Source: Streptomyces sp. NRRL F-5727 (GTDB lineage Bacteria; Actinomycetota; Actinomycetes; Streptomycetales; Streptomycetaceae). From it: DNA of 64,000 nt. Location: assembly GCF_000719555.1 (NCBI RefSeq), contig NZ_JOGX01000019.1:83835-147834 (forward strand), read 5' to 3'. Shown one piece after another: positions 16,740 through 24,710 of the stretch (its first letter is position 1; each line of letters begins with the position of its first letter). The notes below the pieces were generated by a model. It did not search any database. It had not been told where the DNA came from and saw only the letters and a program-made list of their open reading frames with translations. Both the position numbers and the translations under genes were made by a program.

Positions 16740-18776
16740 ATGCTTCCCATCAGCCGCAGGGGATTCGTCGGCATCGGCGCGGGGATCGGCGCCGGACTCG
16801 TCGCGGGGGCCGCGCTGCCGCCGGCGACGGCCTCGGCCGCCGCGCGGGCCGCGACCGGCACACTGACCGACGTCCGGCACGTGGTGATCCTCATGCAGGA
16901 GAACCGCAGCTTCGACCACTACTTCGGGACGCTCCGGGGCGTGCGCGGCTTCGGCGACCGGGCGGCGGGCAACATCCCCGGCGGCTGGAGCACCTTCCAG
17001 CAGCCCAACTGGGGCGGCCGGCAGTTCCCGTGGAAGCTCAGCGACACCCCTCCGGCCGGCGGGGTCGACGGCGAGACCCTCGCCCAGTGCAACGGCGACC
17101 TGCCGCACAGCTGGACCTCGCAGCACGCCGCCTGGAACAAGGGCCGGCTCGACAACTGGGTGACCGGCGTGGGCAACACCCGGACCGTCGGCCACCTCGA
17201 CCGCGAGGACATCCCCTTCCACCACGCGCTCGCCGACCACTACACCGTCTGCGACGCGTACTTCTGCTCCGCGCTCAGCGCCACCGGACCGAACCGCACC
17301 TTCCTCTGGAGCGGGAGGATCGACGCCTCCAGCAAGGACGGCGGCGACGAGTCGGGGCTGACCTGGGAGACGTACGCGGAGGCGCTCCAGCGGGCCGGGG
17401 TGAGCTGGCGGGTGTACCAGAACGCCCAGGACAACTACGGCGACAACGGCCTCGCGTACTTCAAGAGGTTCACCGACGCCCGGCCCGGCGACCCGCTGTA
17501 CGACCGGGGCATGGCGTCGGTCCCGAAGGTCACCGGCTCGACCCCGGACGACATCGCCGCCGCGATCCGCGCCGACGTCGTCGCCGGCACCCTGCCGCAG
17601 GTCTCGTGGGTGGTGGCGAACGAGGCGTTCTCCGAGCACCCGTACGCGCCTCCCGGCGACGGCGCCCACTTCGTCGATCTGGTCTACCGCGCCCTGGCCG
17701 CGAACCCCGAGGTCTTCGACTCGACGGTGATGATCCTCAACTACGACGAGAACGACGGCTTCTTCGACCACGTGCCGCCGCCGGTGGCGCCGCCCGGCAC
17801 CCCCGGCGAGTACCTCGACGGCGTGCCGATCGGCCTCGGCTTCCGGGTGCCCATGCTGGTCATGTCCCCGTGGACGCGCGGCGGCTGGGTCAGCTCGGAG
17901 GTCTTCGACCACACCTCGGTGCTGCGCTTCCTGGAGACCTGGACCGCCGCCCTCGGGACCCCGGCGACCTGTCCGAACATCAGCGCCTGGCGGCGGAAGG
18001 TGACCGGCGACCTGACCGGCGTCTTCGACTTCGCGAACCCCGTGTACGGGGTCCCCGCCGGCCTGCCGTCGACGGCGAAGGTCATCGGCATGGCCACCTG
18101 CGGCCCGCTGCCGAACCCCGCGCCGCAGAACAACGCGCTGCCCGCCCAGGAGCCCGGCAGCCGCCCGGCACGGGCGCTCCCCTACCAGCCGAACGGCAAC
18201 CTGGACCGATTCGAGTTCGGCGCCGCCGGCAAGATCCTCGCCTGGTTCTCCATGAGCAACCAGGGTCCGCAGGCCCAGCGCGCCGCGCACTTCTCGATCC
18301 ATCCGCACCAGTACCGCGACACGGCCGCCTGGCAGTACACGGTGGACCCGGGGACCACCTCGACGGACTACTTCAACATCGGGCTCGGCTCTGGCTCGGG
18401 GAAGTACGACATCTCGATGATGGGCCCGAACCGCTTCCTGCGCCGCTTCATCGGCGACGCCTCCAAGGCGGGCAAGGCGATCGAGGTGGCCGCCCGGTTC
18501 GCCACCGAGGCCGGCACCGGGAAGACCGCGATCTGGTTCAAGCTGACCAACACCTCGGCCGGACCGGTGACGTTCACCGTCCGCTCGAACGCCTACCGCA
18601 CGGACGGCCCGTGGACGTACACGGTCCCCGCCGGCTCGTCCCGGGAGGACTACTTCAACGCGGTGGCGTACGCGGACGGCTGGTACGACTTCACGATCCT
18701 GGCCGACATCGACGGCACCTGGTCGCGCCGCTACACCGGCCACATCGAGACCGGCGCGCCCAGCGTCACCGGCTGA
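16740..18776 (+). CDS. Tat-exported phosphocholine-specific phospholipase C
   Basis: A 678-aa secreted phosphoesterase that would cleave phosphatidylcholine or sphingomyelin headgroups. The N-terminus is a twin-arginine signal, SRRGFVGIG plus a hydrophobic stretch and an AxA site near residue 30. The catalytic domain opens with HVVILMQENRSFDHYFG (about 46-62) and includes NYDENDGFFDHVPPP and HPYAPPGDGAHFVD; the Thr nucleophile and metal ligands of the acid-phosphatase-like fold are expected there. Two C-terminal beta-domains typical of PlcC (about 475-675) follow. ATG at 16740 follows ACAGGAGGGG. Probably phosphate-regulated. Confidence 0.95.
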   Translation: MLPISRRGFVGIGAGIGAGLVAGAALPPATASAAARAATGTLTDVRHVVILMQENRSFDHYFGTLRGVRGFGDRAAGNIPGGWSTFQQPNWGGRQFPWKLSDTPPAGGVDGETLAQCNGDLPHSWTSQHAAWNKGRLDNWVTGVGNTRTVGHLDREDIPFHHALADHYTVCDAYFCSALSATGPNRTFLWSGRIDASSKDGGDESGLTWETYAEALQRAGVSWRVYQNAQDNYGDNGLAYFKRFTDARPGDPLYDRGMASVPKVTGSTPDDIAAAIRADVVAGTLPQVSWVVANEAFSEHPYAPPGDGAHFVDLVYRALAANPEVFDSTVMILNYDENDGFFDHVPPPVAPPGTPGEYLDGVPIGLGFRVPMLVMSPWTRGGWVSSEVFDHTSVLRFLETWTAALGTPATCPNISAWRRKVTGDLTGVFDFANPVYGVPAGLPSTAKVIGMATCGPLPNPAPQNNALPAQEPGSRPARALPYQPNGNLDRFEFGAAGKILAWFSMSNQGPQAQRAAHFSIHPHQYRDTAAWQYTVDPGTTSTDYFNIGLGSGSGKYDISMMGPNRFLRRFIGDASKAGKAIEVAARFATEAGTGKTAIWFKLTNTSAGPVTFTVRSNAYRTDGPWTYTVPAGSSREDYFNAVAYADGWYDFTILADIDGTWSRRYTGHIETGAPSVTG

Positions 18777-18782
18777 CCGTCC

Positions 18783-18839
18783 CCGCCGCACACCGCCCGA
18801 CTTCATGAGCCGGGCGGGCTGCGGGGTCGTGTGCGGCGG
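18783..18839. terminator. bidirectional two-tier hairpin terminator
   Basis: Outer arms CCGCCGCACAC/GTGTGCGGCGG (18783-18793, 18829-18839) enclose an inner stem CCGCCCG/CGGGCGG (18793-18799, 18811-18817). It sits exactly between the convergent stops of the phospholipase and hypothetical genes. Confidence 0.75.
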
Positions 18840-18843
18840 CGGA

Positions 18844-19473
18844 TCAGCGCCCGGCGAGGGCCGCGCGCCGGATCGTGGCGTCGAGGAGCGCCAGCGCGTC
18901 CTCGGCGGTACGGCCCGGGGCGCGGTTCCAGGGCCCGATGAGCCCGTGCCAGCCCCGGGACCGCAGCTCGGTCATGATCCAGGCGCCGGCCTCGTTCATG
19001 GTCGAGGCGCTGCCGTGGCCGAGCCGGTGGGCGGCGAGCAGCGCACCGCAGACGCACCGCGCACCGCGCGCGTCCCGGAGCCTGTACGGGGTGTTCTGCC
19101 AGCCCCACTCGGTGAGGACCCGGCGGGCGTACGCCAGGTGGACGGAGGGGCGGACGTCCGGGCGGCCGATCCGGCGCCAGACGTGCAGCCGGTCCGGGAG
19201 CGCGGCCCCGATCCGGCCGGGCAGCGGACGCTCGGCGGGCGGGGCCGCCGGCAGCGCGTGGAGCGCCTCGGTCACGAGCCGGTCGACGGGGACGGAGAGC
19301 AGACTCCGCCACACCTCGGGAGCGGGCCCCGGGGCGGCCGCTGCGGCCTCCGGGTCGGTCGGCGAGGGCGCGAGCAGTCGCTCCCAGGCGGCGCTCTCGT
19401 AGAGCCGAGCCGCCTCGCGGTCGAGCGCGTCGGGGTCCGGCAGCGTGAGGGACAGTGGGGCAGTTGAGGACAT
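18844..19473 (-). CDS. hypothetical protein, DUF6197-like
   Basis: A 209-aa soluble protein starting MSSTAPLSLTLPDPDALDRE. The C-terminal third (CVCGALLAAHRLGHGS, WIMTELRSRGWHGLIGPWN, RTAEDALALLDATIRRA) resembles DUF6197-type actinobacterial proteins, which share CALGA.., W.D and RTAEE..ALL patterns. No signal or membrane segment and no catalytic motif that I can name. The chosen ATG is the second Met of the open frame; the first would add 21 residues without a better ribosome site. Confidence 0.7.
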   Translation of the reverse strand: MSSTAPLSLTLPDPDALDREAARLYESAAWERLLAPSPTDPEAAAAAPGPAPEVWRSLLSVPVDRLVTEALHALPAAPPAERPLPGRIGAALPDRLHVWRRIGRPDVRPSVHLAYARRVLTEWGWQNTPYRLRDARGARCVCGALLAAHRLGHGSASTMNEAGAWIMTELRSRGWHGLIGPWNRAPGRTAEDALALLDATIRRAALAGR

Positions 19474-19753
19474 TCCCCCATCATTGGCGATGAATGTCCG
19501 CTTTGCGGCGTACGCACCGCACCTGTCACCCCCCACCCGCGGGCATTACAACGCACTGTTCCGCGAAAGGAATCAGACGCCCTATTCGGACATTGCACAC
19601 CCCGTGACGCGACTCACTTTCTCCCCGCCGTGGGCATGTCCCCTCCCGTCAGAAGCCGCACGGCACAAGGGATTCCGGTAAGGCCGCCGAACCCGTCGAT
19701 CTTGAATTCGGGCCCGGCGATCTTTCCCTTTGCATTTCCCGTGTATGCGCGTC

Positions 19754-19783
19754 TTGTTCCGCGCCGCATTTCTCGCCTACGGT
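19754..19783 (+). promoter_or_regulatory. promoter of the riboswitch-controlled LysM/SLT gene
   Basis: TTGTTC (19754-19759), an 18-bp spacer and TACGGT (19778-19783), a typical streptomycete housekeeping promoter. It sits in an unusually AT-rich stretch (19680-19790) about 50 bp before the riboswitch. Confidence 0.6.
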
Positions 19784-19837
19784 CACCTCCATTCGGGCGG
19801 ACCGCCGAATCCTGCCACCGCCCGAAAGACCTCCCAT

Positions 19838-19968
19838 TGCACCCGACGGCAGGAGCGGGGGACCCACCACACCGCCGGTCCGGACATCCGGAACGGCTCG
19901 GGGTGAAGCCGCGTGCGCGCGGCCGGACACCTCCCGTCCGAACCCGACAGCTCACCTCGCAGGCGCCG
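19838..19968 (+). promoter_or_regulatory. c-di-AMP (ydaO/yuaA) riboswitch
   Basis: Conserved blocks occur in order and spacing typical of the ydaO family: ACCCGACGGCAGGAG, then GCGGGGGACCCA, then CTCGGGGTGAAGCCG, and the hallmark 3' block AACCCGACAGCTCACCTCG. It ends 14 bp before the start codon of the LysM/SLT gene. In actinobacteria this riboswitch sits in front of rpf, SLT and other wall-remodelling genes and turns expression off when c-di-AMP is high. Confidence 0.88.
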
Positions 19969-19982
19969 GAGAGGAAACCGTC

Positions 19983-20888
19983 ATGCCCGCTCACGGCAAG
20001 CACCGCCGCCCCCGACGCCGCCCCGTCTCCCGAGGTCTCGCCTTCGCCGGCACCGGCGGAGTCGCCCTCGCCCTGCCGCTGGTCGTCCCCGCCACCGCCG
20101 GCGCCGCGCCCGTCGCGCAGAACGCCGCACCGGCCGCCGCCGTCGCCGCTCCGACCGCCGGGACCACCGCGGTCACCCAGGTCGCCGCGGCCGCCCCCGC
20201 CGCGCCGGCCGCCACCCGCGCGTACACCGTGGTGAAGGGCGACTCGCTTTCCCTGATCGCCCACCGAAAGGGAATTCAGGGCGGCTGGAAGGCGCTTTAC
20301 CGGGCGAACAAGACGGCCGTCGGTGACAATCCGTCACTCATTCACCCGGGCCTCGAACTGACGATTCGTCGGGATTCTGCCAAGGCCGCTCCGGCGCCCG
20401 CGAAGAAGGCCCGCAAGAGCGCCGCGAAGCCCGCCGCCGCCGGTTCCGCCGAACGGGCGAGCCGCTCCGCGAACCGCACCACGACCCCGTCCGTGCAGAC
20501 CCGCGCGGCCCAGCCCCAGGCACAGACCGCCGCCGCGAAGGCCGCGCCCGCCGCCGCCACCCGGTACGCCGACAACCTCGACGGCTGGATCCGCGAGTCG
20601 CTCGACGTCATGGCCCGCTACGGCATACCGGGCACGTACGACGGCATCCTCCGCAACGTCATGCGCGAGTCCTCCGGCAACCCCCGTGCCATCAACCTCT
20701 GGGACTCGAACGCCGTGAAGGGCACCCCCTCCAAGGGCCTGCTCCAGGTCATCGACCCGACCTTCGCCGCGTACCACGTGCCGGGCACCTCGCTCGACCC
20801 GTACGACCCCGTCGCGAACATCACCGCCGCCTGCAACTACGCGGCCGACCGGTACGGCTCCATCGACAACGTCAACGGCGCCTACTGA
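19983..20888 (+). CDS. secreted LysM and lytic transglycosylase (SLT) protein
   Basis: A 301-aa exported peptidoglycan hydrolase. A signal peptide (about 1-42, ending TAGAAP) is followed by an Ala-rich linker, a LysM domain (YTVVKGDSLSLIAHRKGIQG, about 80-125), a second Ala/Lys/Arg-rich linker and a C-terminal transglycosylase domain (about 200-301). The latter has MRESSGNPRAIN with the catalytic Glu and KGLLQVIDPTFAAYH. It would cleave glycan strands during germination or growth. Its riboswitch leader links it to c-di-AMP. It overlaps the convergent phosphoribosyltransferase gene by 7 bp. Confidence 0.95.
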   Translation: MPAHGKHRRPRRRPVSRGLAFAGTGGVALALPLVVPATAGAAPVAQNAAPAAAVAAPTAGTTAVTQVAAAAPAAPAATRAYTVVKGDSLSLIAHRKGIQGGWKALYRANKTAVGDNPSLIHPGLELTIRRDSAKAAPAPAKKARKSAAKPAAAGSAERASRSANRTTTPSVQTRAAQPQAQTAAAKAAPAAATRYADNLDGWIRESLDVMARYGIPGTYDGILRNVMRESSGNPRAINLWDSNAVKGTPSKGLLQVIDPTFAAYHVPGTSLDPYDPVANITAACNYAADRYGSIDNVNGAY

Positions 20889-22189
20889 CCGTCCCCGCCG
20901 GTCACCGGCCCGAGGAGGTGGCCGGTGAACCAGGCGGTGGCCAGCTCCGCCACCTCCTCCAGGGCGCCGGGCTCCTCGAAGAGGTGACCGGCGCCGGCGA
21001 CGACCTCCACCCGGCTCTCGCACCGCAGCAGCGCCTGGGCCCGCCGGTTGAGGTCCAGGACGAGGGCGTCGCTCCCACCGACGATCAGCAGGGTCGGGGC
21101 CCGCACCGCCGCGAGCCGCTCCCCCGCCAGATCGGGCCGGCCGCCCCGGGAGACCACGGCGGCCACGTCGTCGCCCGGTGCGGCCGCCGCCCACAGCGCG
21201 GCCGCCGCACCCGTGCTCGCCCCGAAGTAGCCCCGGGGCAGGGCCTCGGTCTCGGGCCACTCGGCCGCCCAGGCGGAGGCACGGGCCAGCCGCTCGGCGA
21301 GGAGCGGGGTGTCGAAGACCCGCGCCCGGTCGGCCGCCTCGGCCTCCGTGAGCAGGTCGAAGAGGAGCGTCCCGAGCCCCGCCCCGTTGAGCTCGGCGGC
21401 CACCGCCCGGTTCCTCGGGCTGTGCCGGCCGCTGCCGCTGCCGTGCGCGAAGAGGACGAGCCCGGCGGCCCCGTCGGGGACCGCCAGATCGCCCGGCAGC
21501 TCCGGGCCGCTCGACTGGATCCGTACGGAGCTGTGCCGGACCACCGGAGCGCCCGCCGCCCGGCTCCGGTCGAGCAGGGCCACCACCTCGGCGTCCGGAG
21601 TCTGGTCGAACCGCCGGTAGAACTGCCCGACCGCGGCGAACCCCGTCGGGGTGTGCACGGCGACCGTCTCGTCGGCCTCGCCCCCGAGCCGGGCCGCCCA
21701 GTCGTGCGGCGCCACCGGGACGGCGAGCACGATCCGCCCCGCGCCCGCGGCCCGTACCGCCCGGCAGGCGGCCAGCGCCGTCGCGCCGGTGGCCAGCCCG
21801 TCGTCGACGACGACCACCGTCCGCCCCTCCAGCGGCACCGGGCGGCGGCTGCCCCGGTACGTCCGGGCCCGGTCGGCCAGCACCTCCCGCTCCCGCTCCT
21901 CGACCGCCTCCAGCTCCCGCGCGGTCACGCCCCCGCCCCGCACGATCTCCTCGTTGACGACCCGCACCCCGCCCTCCCCGATCGCCCCCATCGCCAGCTC
22001 GGGACGGCTCGGCACGCCCAGCTTGCGGACGAGACAGATGTCCAGCGGCGCGTCGAGGGCCTCCGCGACCTCGGCCGCCACCGGGACGCCGCCGCGCGGC
22101 AGACCGAGGACGACCACGTCGTGGCCCTTGAGGTGGCCGAGGCGGGCGGCGAGCTGCCGCCCCGCGTCGACGCGGTCGGCGAAGTACAT
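20882..22189 (-). CDS. phosphoribosyltransferase-hydrolase fusion protein
   Basis: A 435-aa two-domain protein. The N-terminal phosphoribosyltransferase domain (about 1-215) starts MYFADRVDAGRQLAARL, with VVLGLPRGGVPVAAEVA and the PRPP loop VVVVDDGLATGATALAA. The C-terminal alpha/beta-hydrolase domain of dienelactone-hydrolase type (about 225-430) has LVLFAHGSGSGRHSPRN and YFGASTGAAAALWAAA (nucleophile Ser in GASTGA); AGAGHLFEE supplies the His. The substrate is unknown. Such fusions recur next to universal stress proteins in actinobacteria, and a Usp gene lies upstream here across a repeat array. The Met at 22189 begins the PRTase fold. Confidence 0.9.
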   Translation of the reverse strand: MYFADRVDAGRQLAARLGHLKGHDVVVLGLPRGGVPVAAEVAEALDAPLDICLVRKLGVPSRPELAMGAIGEGGVRVVNEEIVRGGGVTARELEAVEEREREVLADRARTYRGSRRPVPLEGRTVVVVDDGLATGATALAACRAVRAAGAGRIVLAVPVAPHDWAARLGGEADETVAVHTPTGFAAVGQFYRRFDQTPDAEVVALLDRSRAAGAPVVRHSSVRIQSSGPELPGDLAVPDGAAGLVLFAHGSGSGRHSPRNRAVAAELNGAGLGTLLFDLLTEAEAADRARVFDTPLLAERLARASAWAAEWPETEALPRGYFGASTGAAAALWAAAAPGDDVAAVVSRGGRPDLAGERLAAVRAPTLLIVGGSDALVLDLNRRAQALLRCESRVEVVAGAGHLFEEPGALEEVAELATAWFTGHLLGPVTGGDGQ

Positions 22190-22323
22190 GACGCGCCGCC
22201 TTCCCGATGGGCGATTCCCCCCGAGAGGACCGTCAGGCCCGGCCCGTACCTCCAGGGTCCCACCTGCCACCCGACGCCACCGAGGCCGCACGGGGCCACC
22301 GGTGCCGCCGCGGGCCCGACGGG

Positions 22324-22619
22324 GGCCGTCCTCGGGTCCGACCTGGGCCGTCCTCGGGTCCGACCGGGGCCGTCTCGGGTCGGCCGGGGCCGCCAAGCGC
22401 CAGGCTGGCGCCGCGACGCGCCCGACCGGGGCCGTCTCGGGCCCGACCGGGGCCGTCTCGGGTCGGCTGAGGCCGTCTCGGGTTCTGGCCCGGCTGAGGC
22501 CGTCTCGGGCCGGCCGAGGCCGTTTCTGGCCCGGCCGAGGCCGCCGCGGGCCTCGACGGTGGCCGCCTCGCCCGCCCCGGTCGGCCGTGGCCGCGGGCCT
22601 CGGCGGTGGCCGCGGGTCC
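22324..22619. repeat. degenerate GC-rich tandem repeat, about 20-22 bp unit
   Basis: About eleven imperfect copies of a unit like GGCCGTCTCGGGTCCGACC fill most of the 433-bp gap between the PRTase-hydrolase start (22189) and the universal stress gene stop (22623). Each copy starts with GGCCG(T/C) and ends in a GACCGG or GGCTGA variant. One copy (around 22384-22430) is interrupted by an unrelated segment containing CGCCAAGCGCCAGGCTGGCG, itself a weak hairpin. I see no ORF that uses the repeats convincingly and no promoter. Confidence 0.75.
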
Positions 22620-22622
22620 GCC

Positions 22623-23546
22623 TCAGCCCGTCGTGTTCCGGACGACGGCGACGGGGCAACGGGCGTGGTGGAGCAGCGCCTGGCTCACCGAGCCGAGCAG
22701 CAGGCCGGCGAAGCCGCCGCGCCCCCGCGCGCCCATGACGACCAGCTGGGCGCCCTCGCTCTCCTCCAGCAGCACCTCGCGGGGGCTGCCGCGCAGCAGC
22801 CGGGGCTCGGCCTTCGTCTCCGGGTGGCGTGCGGCGGCCCGGGCCAGCGCCGCGTCGAGAACGCGGCCCGCCTCCGCGTGCACCTCCTCGACGCTCTGGA
22901 AGAGCGGGGTGAGATCCGCCGGCCCGGAGCTCGGCGCCCACGCGTGGACGGCGACGAGCTCCGCGCCGCGCGCCCGCGCCTCCGCGAACGCGAAGTCGAC
23001 CGCCGCGTCGGAGTCCGGGGAGCCGTCGACGGCGAGGACGACCGGCCCCTCCGGATCCTCCCGGCCGCGCACCACCAGGACGGGGCACTCGGCGTGCGCG
23101 GCGAGGTGGACGGCGACCGAGCCGAGCACCAGCGCGCCGAAGGCCCCGGTGCCCCGGCTGCCGACCACCACCAGGTCCGCGCCCCGGGCGCGGGTGGCGA
23201 GGACCACCAGCGGTTCGCCGGAGATCAGCTCGCCGGAGACCTCCGTGCCCGGGGCGACGGCCCGCGCCCGGGCGACCGCCGTGTCCAGGACGATCTGCGC
23301 CTGCCGCCGCAGCCCGCTCTCGGTGGGCCCGTACACGGAGGGCTCCAGGTCGACCCGGAAGAGCGGCCAGATGAAGGCGTGCGCGACGACCAGCCTCAGT
23401 CCGCGCCGCCCGGCCTCCCGCGCCGCCGCCTCCACCGCCCGCAGCGCCGACGGCGAGCCGTCCGTCCCGACGAGGACGAACGGCCCGCCACCCGCCCCCG
23501 CGGACCCGGTCTCCGCCGTCGTCGCCCGTTCCTCGCTGCGCCCCAT
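22623..23546 (-). CDS. universal stress protein, two Usp domains
   Basis: A 307-aa tandem UspA protein. Domain 1 (about 22-162) opens VLVGTDGSPSALRAVEAA and has the ATP-binding GSRGTGAFGALVLGSV. Domain 2 (about 168-305) opens VVLAVDGSPDSDAAVDFA and has GARGRGGFAGLLLGSVSQ. Both therefore keep the G2xG9xGS nucleotide signature, which suggests ATP binding in each half. Likely a dormancy or stress factor. It is upstream of the PRTase-hydrolase gene, but separated from it by a repeat array, so co-transcription is uncertain. Confidence 0.95.
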   Translation of the reverse strand: MGRSEERATTAETGSAGAGGGPFVLVGTDGSPSALRAVEAAAREAGRRGLRLVVAHAFIWPLFRVDLEPSVYGPTESGLRRQAQIVLDTAVARARAVAPGTEVSGELISGEPLVVLATRARGADLVVVGSRGTGAFGALVLGSVAVHLAAHAECPVLVVRGREDPEGPVVLAVDGSPDSDAAVDFAFAEARARGAELVAVHAWAPSSGPADLTPLFQSVEEVHAEAGRVLDAALARAAARHPETKAEPRLLRGSPREVLLEESEGAQLVVMGARGRGGFAGLLLGSVSQALLHHARCPVAVVRNTTG

Positions 23547-23684
23547 CGCTGTTCCGTCCTTCCGGTCGTCTCCGCCGATCGCGGGTGGCCCGTGATCGAG
23601 TACACCCGTGGACTGCCCGCCGGACCGGGCGCCACGCGGGCCGGAAGTCCCGCGCGGCCCCGCGAAAGGTCCCTTCGGGCGGGG

Positions 23685-24449
23685 TCAGGCGGCGAGGAAC
23701 GCCTCGATGGCCCGGGCCAGGTCCTTCGGCGCCTCCTCCGGCGGGTAGTGCCCGGCGTCCGCCAGGACCTCCAGGCGGGCGTTGGGGTACCAGCGCAGCC
23801 AGGTCGCCTCCATCGCCTCCGCGCCCAGCGCCGGGTCGTGCGCGCCGACGACGAGCAGCACGGGCGTCGGGTTGTCGCGGACCCGCTCGTGGAAGTCGGT
23901 GCCGGACCAGGAGTCCAGGTAGGCGCGGAAGGCGGCGGCGGAGGAGCGGCTCACCGAACGGTCGACGACCGCGTCCAGCCACGGGCCGTCGTGCCGGCCG
24001 CCGGTGGTGTGGTCGATGATCACCCGGCGCAACGCCGGGTCGTCGGCGGCCCCGGCGAACAGCTGCCGGCTCTCCTCGTCGAGGGGGAAGCCGGAGGCGG
24101 CGACGGGTGAGATGCCGACGATCGAGCGGACCCGGTCCGGCGCGTCGAGCAGCATCAGCTGGGCGGCCTTGCCGCCCATGGAGTGGCCGATGACGGAGAA
24201 GGAGTCCCAGCCGAGGTCGTCGGCGACGGCCAGCGCGTCCGCGGCGACCTCCTCCATGGTGAAGTCCCCTTCGGCGTCGCGGGCCTCGCCGTAGCCGCGG
24301 CAGTCGACGAAGGCGTAGCTGCCCGCCGAGGCGTCGAGATGCGCGCGCAGCGGGTCGAAGGTGCTGCGGTCGCCGAACCAGTTGTGGAGGACGAGGGCCC
24401 TCCCCGGGCCGTCGCCGTGGACGTCGTACGGAAGTACCGGGCCGGTCAT
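23685..24449 (-). CDS. alpha/beta-fold hydrolase
   Basis: A 254-aa hydrolase. The oxyanion segment VLHNWFGDRSTF (about 20-31), the nucleophile elbow VIGHSMGGKAAQ (Ser about 93), the acid VVGAHDPALG and the His ADAGHYPPEEAP give a complete catalytic triad. The substrate is unknown; esterase or carboxylic-ester lactonase activity is plausible. There is no signal peptide, so it is cytoplasmic. Start at 24449 follows CAGGGGGCACC. It is divergent from the SpoIIE phosphatase gene, with paired palindromes in the gap. Confidence 0.92.
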   Translation of the reverse strand: MTGPVLPYDVHGDGPGRALVLHNWFGDRSTFDPLRAHLDASAGSYAFVDCRGYGEARDAEGDFTMEEVAADALAVADDLGWDSFSVIGHSMGGKAAQLMLLDAPDRVRSIVGISPVAASGFPLDEESRQLFAGAADDPALRRVIIDHTTGGRHDGPWLDAVVDRSVSRSSAAAFRAYLDSWSGTDFHERVRDNPTPVLLVVGAHDPALGAEAMEATWLRWYPNARLEVLADAGHYPPEEAPKDLARAIEAFLAA

Positions 24450-24583
24450 GGTGCCCCCTGCGCGCGAGGTGGTGACGTGGTTGACGGTGCCCTCCGCACG
24501 CGGATGCCGGCGGAGGGCGACGACCGAGTGTGACGGTCCGGAAGCGCCGGGTCAACAGGGTCCGGGCAAGGGAGCGAGGTCGA

Positions 24584-24638
24584 CACGCGCGCGTGGGGGC
24601 GTTTCCGGCGGGACCGCGCCCTCCACGCGCGCGTGGAG
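24584..24638. promoter_or_regulatory. paired CACGCGCGCGTG palindromes
   Basis: Two copies of the 12-bp palindrome CACGCGCGCGTG (24584-24595 and 24624-24635), centres 40 bp apart. The second extends to an 18-bp perfect palindrome, ctccacgcg and its complement (24621-24638). They lie in the 261-bp divergent region between the hydrolase and the SpoIIE phosphatase. Spacing near four helical turns suits cooperative repressor binding. Confidence 0.5.
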
Positions 24639-24710
24639 CCCGTTCGGGCGGCGCGCCGGGGCCCGGACGCCAGGATGCGACGGGTTTCCCGGCGGGCGCA
24701 TGCTGACTGT

